A stretch of 64,000 nucleotides of DNA from Rhizobium sp. 2MFCol3.1 (lineage in GTDB: Bacteria; Pseudomonadota; Alphaproteobacteria; Rhizobiales; Rhizobiaceae): assembly GCF_000377565.1 (NCBI RefSeq), contig NZ_KB898367.1:1-64000 (forward strand). Reading direction: 5' to 3'. Of this stretch, positions 53,945 through 62,700 are shown piece after piece. The position numbers were made by a program, and so were the translations under genes. A model generated the notes under the pieces. It saw only the letters and a program-made list of their open reading frames with translations, was not told the origin of the DNA and made no database searches. Within the stretch, counting starts at the first letter, position 1. Every line of letters starts with the position of its first letter.

Positions 53945-54774
53945 GTACGCTCCTCACCGTCAAGAACCTCAAGGTCAGCTATCCCACGCGCACCGGCGTC
54001 ATCGAGGCCGTGCGCGGCGTCTCCTTCACGCTCGGCAAGGAACGCCTGGGCATCGTCGGTGAATCCGGCTCCGGCAAGTCGCAGACTGGCCGCGCCATCA
54101 TGGGACTGACGCCGCCGCACGGCATCGTCAGTGCCGATACGCTCGACTTCAACGGCATCGACCTCCTCTCGGCCTCGGCCAAGGAGCGTCGGCAATTGCG
54201 CGGCAAGCGCATCGCCATGGTGCTGCAAGATCCGAAGTATTCGCTCGATCCGGTCATGACGATAGGCAAGCAGATCTGCGAGACGCTGAGAACGCACGAG
54301 AAGATCGGCAAGGGCGAAGCGCGAGACCGCGCGATCGCCATGCTGGAGGCCGTGCAGATCCGCGAGCCGCAGCGCGTCTTCAATCTCTATCCGCATGAAG
54401 TATCGGGTGGCATGGGCCAGCGCGCCATGATTGCCATGATGCTGATCGCCGACCCCGAATTGCTGATCGCCGACGAGCCGACCTCGGCTCTCGACGTGAC
54501 CGTGCAGCTCGACGTTCTCAGGATCATGGACCGCCTGGTGTCCGAGCGCGGTATGGGGCTGATCTTCGTGTCCCACGACCTGCGCCTCGTCTCCTCATTC
54601 TGCGACCGTGTCATCGTCATGTATGCCGGCAAGGTCGTCGAGGAGCTGAAGGCCTCCGAGCTCAAGAACGCCCAGCATCCCTATACGCAAGGACTTTTGA
54701 ACTGCATGCCCCAGATCGGCGAAAACCGGCATCCATTGCCGGTGCTGGACCGCAAGCCGGAGTGGGCCGCATGA
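53941..54774 (+). CDS. Peptide ABC transporter ATPase 1 (DppD-like)
   Basis: 277 residues from ATG 53941 (MSTLLTVKNLKVSYPTRTG), in ATGA overlap with permease 2. Walker A GESGSGKS, signature 'VSGGMGQRAMIAM', Walker B LLIADEPTSALD, switch His in 'FVSHDLRLV'. The C-terminal peptide-transporter extension is short ('HPYTQGLLNCMPQIGENRHPLPVL'), without an obvious Fe-S cysteine cluster. Confidence 0.92.
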   Translation: MSTLLTVKNLKVSYPTRTGVIEAVRGVSFTLGKERLGIVGESGSGKSQTGRAIMGLTPPHGIVSADTLDFNGIDLLSASAKERRQLRGKRIAMVLQDPKYSLDPVMTIGKQICETLRTHEKIGKGEARDRAIAMLEAVQIREPQRVFNLYPHEVSGGMGQRAMIAMMLIADPELLIADEPTSALDVTVQLDVLRIMDRLVSERGMGLIFVSHDLRLVSSFCDRVIVMYAGKVVEELKASELKNAQHPYTQGLLNCMPQIGENRHPLPVLDRKPEWAA

Positions 54775-55520
54775 CAGCAGCCCTTTCCGTCGACAATGTC
54801 ACCGTCATCTACGACCATTTCCACGCGCTGAAGGATGTCAGCGTCGAGATTGCCGAGGGCCAGTCCTTCGGTCTCGTCGGCGAATCCGGCTCCGGAAAAT
54901 CCACTCTGCTGCGCGCTGTCGCCGGGCTCGCACCCGTCAAGAACGGCACGATCAAAATCCACGGCGAGCAGCTCTCGGGTTCCAAACGCAGCAAGGCCTT
55001 CTACCGCAAGGTCCAGATGGTGTTTCAGGACCCCTACGGTTCGCTGCATCCACGCCAGACAATCGACCGGCTGCTGCTCGAGCCGCTGGCGATCCATGGC
55101 ATCTCGGACAGCGACACGCGTATCGCTCGCGCGCTCGATGAAGTAGGCCTCGGCAACGGCTTCCGGTTCCGTTACCCGCATCAGCTCTCTGGCGGTCAGC
55201 GCCAGCGCGTCGCGATTGCCCGCGCCCTGATCGTTGAGCCGTCGATCCTGCTTCTCGACGAGCCGACTTCGGCGCTGGACGCATCCGTGCAGGCCGAAGT
55301 GCTGAACCTCTTGGAGCAGGTCAGGCGCGATCGGAAATTGACCTTCGTCATGGTCAGCCATGATCTCGGCGTCATCACCCACATGTGCGAAAACCTCGCC
55401 GTGATGCGCGGCGGCACCGTGGTCGAACGTCTGACGGCCGACCAGCTCGCCAAGGCCGAGGTTCATGAAGACTACACGAAAAGTTTGATGGTCGCGAGCA
55501 AGGGCTTCGTGAAAGTCTGA
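54771..55520 (+). CDS. Peptide ABC transporter ATPase 2 (DppF-like)
   Basis: 249 residues from ATG 54771, in ATGA overlap with ATPase 1. Walker A GESGSGKST, signature 'LSGGQRQRVAIARAL', Walker B ILLLDEPTSALD, switch His in 'MVSHDLGVI'. It lacks the usual ~70-residue C-terminal OppF extension. Last gene of the dipeptidase-transporter unit; a 10-bp perfect hairpin follows. Confidence 0.92.
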   Translation: MTAALSVDNVTVIYDHFHALKDVSVEIAEGQSFGLVGESGSGKSTLLRAVAGLAPVKNGTIKIHGEQLSGSKRSKAFYRKVQMVFQDPYGSLHPRQTIDRLLLEPLAIHGISDSDTRIARALDEVGLGNGFRFRYPHQLSGGQRQRVAIARALIVEPSILLLDEPTSALDASVQAEVLNLLEQVRRDRKLTFVMVSHDLGVITHMCENLAVMRGGTVVERLTADQLAKAEVHEDYTKSLMVASKGFVKV

Positions 55521-55560
55521 AGCCCAATCTTTTCAAGTAATTGAAATTTTTAACAATCGG

Positions 55561-55584
55561 CGGACCGTTAAGAATAACGGTCCG
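55561..55584 (+). terminator. Stem-loop after the peptide transporter operon
   Basis: Perfect 10-bp stem CGGACCGTTA / TAACGGTCCG with an AGAA loop, 40 bp after the last ATPase gene. The following TTAAAA is not a clear T-run. Confidence 0.6.
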
Positions 55585-55611
55585 TTAAAACACGACCAAT
55601 CGACTAGACTA

Positions 55612-55640
55612 TTGACAGCTGCCTTGCTTCTGTCATGATT
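55612..55640 (+). promoter_or_regulatory. Candidate promoter of the 60-residue gene
   Basis: TTGACA (55612-55617), 17 bp, ATGATT (55635-55640). The -35 box is perfect; the -10 is weak. Confidence 0.4.
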
Positions 55641-55680
55641 GCGTTAACGGCTGTTAGTTTTCGTGATCATGGAGATAAAG

Positions 55681-55863
55681 ATGTTCTTTCTCGGCGGCAT
55701 GACCATGGGTTACTTCGCACCTCCAGCCAAGGCTGCCAAGCGGGCAGCTCCGCTGTTCAAGACGGCAAAGCGGGATCGAAAGATCGTTGCGAAGAAGAAG
55801 AGCTCGTACAAGGACAGCGCAGTCGAGCGCTCCCTGATCTGGGCCTGGCACACCATCTGTTAG
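55681..55863 (+). CDS. Small basic protein of unknown function
   Basis: 60 residues from ATG 55681 (MFFLGGMTMGYFAPPAKAAK), GGAG with 6-nt spacing. It has a short hydrophobic start, then a strongly basic middle ('KRAAPLFKTAKRDRKIVAKKKSSYK') and an aromatic end 'ERSLIWAWHTIC'. No family is recognised. The good ribosome-binding site and amino-acid make-up support a real gene. Confidence 0.65.
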   Translation: MFFLGGMTMGYFAPPAKAAKRAAPLFKTAKRDRKIVAKKKSSYKDSAVERSLIWAWHTIC

Positions 55864-56002
55864 ACCGTCCCTTTTCGGCCGTCCAAGACAAGACGGATTT
55901 TCTCAGCAAGCGACATCTGGTGGAATTTTATCTCTACCATTCAGATAGACTATATAAGAAACTGAGCTCTCAATAAGAGCTAGAAACAGGCGGAGGCAAC
56001 AC

Positions 56003-56167
56003 ATGGCAAACTTGGGTATGTCGCATACTCACGCGGACCACTATCGTTCCGCACGCTCCAAGAAGCCGGCAACGACGCGTGGTCGTTTGCATCTGGCAGC
56101 CAATGCGGCACTGGTCGTGGCCGCGTTCACCTTTCTCGCAGCCGTAGTCTGCGGCGTTATCGGTTAG
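56003..56167 (+). CDS. Small single-helix membrane protein of unknown function
   Basis: 54 residues (MANLGMSHTHADHYRSARSK), GGAGG 6 nt before ATG 56003. A His/Arg-rich N-terminal part is followed by one membrane helix 'AALVVAAFTFLAAVVCGVIG' at the C-terminus, so it is probably anchored with a cytoplasmic basic head. I recognise no family. It lies between two other very small genes. Confidence 0.7.
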   Translation: MANLGMSHTHADHYRSARSKKPATTRGRLHLAANAALVVAAFTFLAAVVCGVIG

Positions 56168-56257
56168 AGCACCGAAAACAAACCCTTTTTCACCAGGCAC
56201 GGAACCAAAAAGGCACACCATCGTTATCTGGTCAGCAACGACTAAATGGAGATGGCA

Positions 56258-56422
56258 ATGCTTTACTACGCACTCGTATTTCTTGTTGTAGCCCTGATCG
56301 CCGGCGTTTTGGGGTTCGGCGGCATCGCAGGCGCGTCAGCATCGATTGCCCAGGTACTGTTCTTCATATTCCTGGTGCTGTTTGTTGTATCGCTTGTCGC
56401 GCGGCTCATGCGCCGCGTCTAA
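56258..56422 (+). CDS. DUF1328 small membrane protein (YtjA-like)
   Basis: 54 residues from ATG 56258, GGAG 6 nt upstream (the ATG at 56252 has no spacing). 'MLYYALVFLVVALIAGVLGF' and 'GIAGASASIAQVLFFIFLVL' form the two helices of DUF1328, a family of tiny inner-membrane proteins often stress-linked. A terminator follows 18 bp after the stop. Confidence 0.9.
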   Translation: MLYYALVFLVVALIAGVLGFGGIAGASASIAQVLFFIFLVLFVVSLVARLMRRV

Positions 56423-56440
56423 ATCCAGCATAATCAAAGA

Positions 56441-56470
56441 AATCCGGCGTCCAAAAGGCGCCGGATTTTT
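56441..56470 (+). terminator. Terminator of the DUF1328 gene
   Basis: Stem AATCCGGCG / CGCCGGATT with a 9-nt loop and TTTTT tail. Confidence 0.9.
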
Positions 56471-56753
56471 CGTGCGTTCTCCACTTCCCGAAACCTCTTG
56501 ACTTGAATTGTCGCAATAGTGTCCAACTTTCCCGATTGGCTTGGCGGGGAGGCGTCGTTCAATCTCACCCACCTCTTTGCCCGGCTGGTCGCAAGATCAA
56601 ATCTAAATCGATTCGCATTGCCGTTCGATTGCCACTGCCAATGTTTTCAGTGTGGCCGCAAAAGACCGGTATTGTTCATGCGGCAGTCATATTTGGCAGT
56701 GCACAACGCAAACCCTACCGACCATAACTTTGTTTGGATCCAGAACCGAACCC
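56471..56753. other. Leader region of ndvB
   Basis: 283 bp between the DUF1328 terminator and ndvB. It must contain the ndvB promoter. I find no clear -35/-10 pair, no small gene with a ribosome-binding site, and only a poor Shine-Dalgarno before the ndvB ATG. Confidence 0.5.
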
Positions 56754-59700
56754 ATGTCTATTTCCCCCACGTCTCCGAGCCCGTCCCGCGAGTCCGAAAC
56801 CAAGCAGATCGATCACAACGACTCGATCCGCGCGACCTATATGTCGATCGAAGACATCAGGGCGATGGGTGCATCCGCAGCCACCTCAGGTGTCAACTCG
56901 CTGGTCGCTTTCGCACCCTTCGACTTCTTCGCCCGGCATAAGGAGAATGAGAAGGAAATCCTGCGCGTCTACCGCACGACGGCGGCGGATGTGGAGGCCG
57001 GTGAGACGATCACCCCGGCCGCCGAGTGGCTTCTGGACAACCACTACATCGTCGAGGAAGCGATCCAGGAAGTCCGCCGCGACTTTCCCAAGCGCTTCTA
57101 TCGCGAGCTGCCGACGATCGATGTGAACGGCACCAAGATCCCGCGCACGCTGGCGCTGGCCTGGCTCTATGTCGCCCACACACACAGCACCATTTCGCAG
57201 GAAAGCCTGACGGCGCTGGTCGATGGTTTCCAGGAACATGAAACACTGCGGATCGGCGAGCTCTGGGCGCTGCCTTCGCTGGTGCGTTACGTTCTGGTCG
57301 AAAACCTGCGCCGCATCTCGATCCGCGTCGAGCGCAGCCGCCGCATGCGCCGCCGCGCCAACGAGGCCGCCGACGAGTTGGTGCGCCTGACCGATCCGGC
57401 AAAGGCAGCCGAGTATCTGAAGACGCTTGAGCCGCTTGCCGAGGACAATACGTTCTCAACGCAGTTCCTCTACCGCATGCGCGACGGCTCGCAGACCTCG
57501 AGCCTCGCCATCACCTGGCTGGATGAGCGCCTCGAGGCGCTCGGCCGTGACACCGAAGCGACGACGATGGCCGAGCATAGTCGTCTCTCCTCCGGCAACG
57601 TCACGATGGGCAACATCATCCGCAGCCTGCGCGAGATCGACGACACCGAATGGTCCGTCTGGGTCGAGCAGGTCAGCCACGTCGACAAGCTGCTCTGGGA
57701 CAACTCCGACTACGGCCTCCTCGATTCCGGCTCGCGCAACAAGTACCGCAAGCAGATCGAAAAGCTCGCCAAGCGCTCCACCATGACCGAAATGGAGATC
57801 GCGCAGCTCGCGCTCGACATGACGGACGAGGCGAAGGAATCGGGCGAAGACGATCCGCACGAGCCCAATGTCGGCAGCTTCCTCGCTGGCGCGCAGCGTC
57901 CGAAGCTGGAAGCGAGAGCGACCTACAGCCCGACGCTGGTGCAGCATTTCGTTCGCGCCGTCCGCCGTTTCAACTGGCTGTCGATCGCGGTACCGGTGCT
58001 GCTCCTGACCATTCTCGCGATGGTCATCGTCGGCCATTTCATGGCAAGCGCCGGCATGGCGCCGATCGCCATCATCCTGCTCCTGATCATGTTCTCGCTG
58101 CCGGCATCGGAAGGCGCGACGGGTCTCTTCAATACCGTGCTCTCCTTCTTCGTCACGCCGGCGCGCCTCGTCGGCTACGAGTTCAAGGAAGGCATTCCTG
58201 AGGACGCACGCACGCTTCTGGTCGTCCCCTGCCTGATCTCGAACCGCGACAGCGTCGACGAACTCGTCCGCAACATCGAGGTTCACTATCTCGCCAACCC
58301 GCGCGGCGAGATCTACTTCGCGCTTCTCAGCGACTGGCCGGACAGCCAGGTCGAAGAGACGGCCGCCGATCTCGAAGTTCTCGACTACGCTCGCCGTGAA
58401 GTCGCAAACCTTTCTGCGCGTTATGCCTATGACGGCAAGACCCGCTTCTATCTCCTGCACCGCCGCCGCCTCTACAATCCGTCGGAAGGCGCGTGGATGG
58501 GCTGGGAGCGCAAGCGCGGCAAGCTGCACGAGCTGAACCTGCTCCTGCGCGGCGACCGCGACACGACCTATCTGCCGGGCGCCAATGTCGTGCCTGAAAA
58601 CGTGCAGTACGTGATGACGCTCGATGCCGATACGCGCCTGATGCGCGACGCCGTCACCAAGCTCGTCGGCAAGCTCTATCACCCGACCAACCGCCCCGTG
58701 ATCAACCCGGAGACCGGCCGCGTCGAAAGCGGCTATGGCGTCTTGCAGCCGCGCGTCACGCCGTCTCTGACGACGGGCAAGGACGCATCGGTTTTCCAGC
58801 GCGTCTTCTCGATCAACCGCGGTCTGGACCCCTATGTCTTCACCGTCTCCGACGTCTATCAGGACCTCGCGGGCGAGGGCACATTCACCGGCAAGGGCCT
58901 CTATCACGTCGATGCCTTCGAAGCGGCCCTGAAGGGGCGCATCGAGGAAAACTCGGTTCTCAGCCACGACCTTCTCGAAGGCTCGATGGCGCGTTGCGCG
59001 CTGGTAACCGACCTTGAACTCGTCGAGGACTTCCCGACCCGTTACGAAGTCGAAACCTCGCGCCAGCATCGCTGGGCGCGTGGCGACTGGCAGTTGTTGC
59101 CTTACATGTTCAGCACCAAGCACGGCGTAACCGCGCTCGGCCGCTGGAAGATGTTCGACAATCTGCGCCGCTCGCTGACCCCGATCGCCTGGTTCTTCGC
59201 CTCCGTGCTTGGCTGGTACTTCATGGATCCGCTCGGCGCCCTGATCTGGCAGATCGTGCTGATCTTCTGCCTGTTCGTCGCTCCGACGCTGTCGCTGATC
59301 AACGGCATCATCCCCCGCACCAGCGATATCGTCGCGCGCGCCCACCTCTATACCGTCTGGTCCGACATCCGCGCCGCCAACGCGCAGGTGGCGCTCCGCA
59401 TCGTCTTCATCGCCGACGGCGCCTGCATGATGGCTGACGCTATCGGCCGTTCGCTCTACCGCCTCTTCGTCAGCCACAAGCTGATGCTGCAATGGAAAAC
59501 CGCAGCCAGCGTTCAGGCTGGCAAGCAGGGCACGATCTGGTCCTATTACAAGGCCATGTGGCACGCACCGGTGCTGGCCGTGCTCGGTCTCGCCTTCGCC
59601 GTCGTCTCCGGCGACAAGGCGTATCTGGTCGGCATCCCCTTCGTTGCGCTCTGGATCCTTTCCCCGCTGGTCGCCTATTACGTCAGCCAGTCGGCGGAAA

Positions 59701-62700
59701 CCGAAGATCGCCTCGAAGTCGCCGAATCCGTCTCCAACGATCTGCGCAAGATCGCGCGCCGCACCTGGCGCTATTTCGACACCTTCACCACGGCCGAACA
59801 GAATTACCTGCCGCCTGACAACGTCCAGGAGACGCCGCACGTCATCGTCGCGACCCGCACGTCTCCGACCAACATCGGCGTCTACCTCCTGTCCGTGGTC
59901 TCCGGCCGCCAGTTCGGCTGGTTCTCCTTCGAGGAAACGATCGAACGTCTCGAACAGACGATCGCCACCATCGACAAGATGGAAAAATTCCGCGGCCACC
60001 TGTTCAACTGGTATCACACCGATACGCTGGAAACGCTTGGACCGCGCTATGTCTCCGCTGTCGACAGCGGCAATCTCGCCGGTCACCTGATCGCGATCTC
60101 GTCCGCCTGCCGCAACTGGGCCGAAGCCCCGTCCGCGCACATGCAGGGCAGCCTCGATGGCGTCGGCGACACGGCCGGCATCCTGGCCGAAGTGCTGGCC
60201 GACCTGCCGGATGATCGCAAGACCGTGCGTCCGCTGCGCCGCCGCCTGGAAGAACGCATCATCGGCTTCCAGAACGCGCTCGCAGCCGTCAAACGCGAGC
60301 ACGAATTCGCGTCGATCCGCATCATCAATCTCTCGGTTCTTGCCCGCGACATCCAGAAGCTTGCCGCAAACCTCGATCACGAGGTGAAGTCGGCACTCAG
60401 TGCCGAGGTTACCCAGTGGGCCGAGGCGCTGGTCAAGGTCTGCGAAGCGCATATCTCCGACAGCACCTTCGACCTCGCCAATATCGACGCTCTACGCCCG
60501 CGCCTGATTGCGCTGCGCGACAAGGCCCGCGATCTGGCCTTCTCGATGGACTTCGGCTTCCTCTTCCGTCCGGAACGTCGCCTTCTGTCGATCGGTTACC
60601 GCGTCGAAAGCGGCGAACTCGATCAGGCCTGCTACGACCTTCTCGCTTCCGAATGCCGCCTGACCAGCCTCTTCGGCATCGCCAAGGGCGACCTGCCGAC
60701 CGAACACTGGTACCGCCTCGGCCGCCAGGTCGTGCCGGTCGGCTCGCGCGGCGCGCTGGTCTCCTGGTCCGGCTCGATGTTCGAATATCTGATGCCGCCT
60801 CTTGTCATGCAGGAGCGTGGCGGCGGTATCCTAAACCAGACCAACAATCTGGTCGTGGTCGAGCAGATGAATTACGCCCGTAAGCTGGGCATTCCGTGGG
60901 GTATCTCGGAAGCGGCCTTCAACGCCCGCGACCATAACCTCAACTACCAGTACACGAACTTCGGCGTACCGACGCTCGGCCTGAAGCGCGGTCTCGGCCA
61001 CAACGCCGTCATCGCCCCTTACGCCTCGATCCTCGCCAGCCAGTACAATCCGCCGGCGGCTATCGAGAACCTCGAGCGCCTGCGCAAGCTCGGCGCGCTC
61101 GGCAAATACGGCTTCCACGACGCCGTGGACTTCACGCCGACCCGCGTGCCCGAGGGCAAGACCTGCGCCGTCGTCTACAACTACTATGCCCACCACCATG
61201 GCATGTCCATCGCGGCCGTCGCCAACGTCGCTTTCAACGGCCACCTGCGCGAGCTCTTCCACTCCGATCCCGTCATCGAAGCGGCAGAACTGATGCTGCA
61301 GGAAAAGGCGCCGCGCGATATCCCTGTGATGAGCGGCAAGCACGAGTCTGACACCCCGGCCAGCATCCAGGACGACCTGTTGCGCCCGGAGATCCGCAAG
61401 ATCTACGATCCGGCCGCACGCGACCGCGAACTCGTCTTCCTCTCCAACGGCCACTACTCGATGATGCTGACCGCCACCGGCGCCGGCTACTCGCGCTGGA
61501 ACGGCCAGTCCGTTTCCCGCTGGAAACCCGATCCGACCGAGGATCGCTGGGGCACCTTCATCTTCCTGCGCGACACCACTACCAACGAATGGTGGTCGGC
61601 AACGGCGGAACCGAAGAGCATCGAAGGCGAGCAGGTCAAGGTTCTCTTCGCCGATGAAAAGGCGGAGTTCACCAAGACCGTCGGCGAACTCACCAGCGAA
61701 GTCGAGGTCATCGTCGCCACCGAGCACGATGCCGAAGGCCGCCGCCTGACGCTGCTCAACACCGGCACGGAAGACCGCTTCATCGAAGTGACATCCTATC
61801 TCGAACCGGTGCTCACCAACGACGACACCGACAACGCGCATCCGGCCTTCGCCCGCATGTTCGTGAAGACGGAGATCGGCAAGCGCGGCGACGTCATCCG
61901 CGTCGAGCGCAACAAGCGCGACGGCAACGAGCCGAATATCGCGGTCGCGCATCTGATCGTCGACAATGCCGGCGCGACGCGCCACACCGAGTTCGAAACC
62001 GACCGCCGCAAGTTCCTCGGACGCGGCCGCAGCCTCGCAAACGCTGCCGCCTTCGACCAGGGCGCCACGCTCTCGGGCACCGACGGCTTCACGCTCGATC
62101 CGGTTCTGTCGCTGCGCCGCACCGTCCGCGTTCCTGCCGGCAAGAAGGTGAGCGTCATTTTCTGGACCATCGCGGCGCCATCGCGCAACGAAGTGGACCA
62201 GGCAGTCGATCGCTACCGCCACGCCGATGCCTTCAACCACGAGCTCGTCCAGGCCTGGACGCGCACGCAGGTGCAGATGCGCCATGTCGGCGTGACCTCG
62301 CAGCAGGCATCCGCCTTCCAGCATCTCGGCCGCCACCTCGTCTACCCCGACATGTATCTGCGTGCGGATACGGCAGCGGTTCAGGCAGGCATGCAGTCGC
62401 AGTCCTCACTATGGCCGCTGGCGATTTCGGGCGATTTCCCGATCTTCACCCTGCGCATCAACGACGACATGGATCTGGATATCGCAAGGGAAGCCCTGCT
62501 GGCACAGGAATACCTGCGCTCGCGCGGCGTCACCGCTGATCTCGTGATCATGAACGAGCGTGCCTCTTCCTACGCACAGGACATGCAGCACGCCGTCGAC
62601 CAGATGGCCGAGAACGTCCGTCGTCTCGGTCAGGCAGACGGCCTGCGCCAGCACATCTTCACGGTCCGCAAGGACCTGATGGAGGAATCGACCTATCACG

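Noticed and set aside
57456..60452. 998-residue open frame antisense to ndvB
   Set aside because: Same reason: shadow of ndvB with repetitive Arg/Asp/Gly composition.
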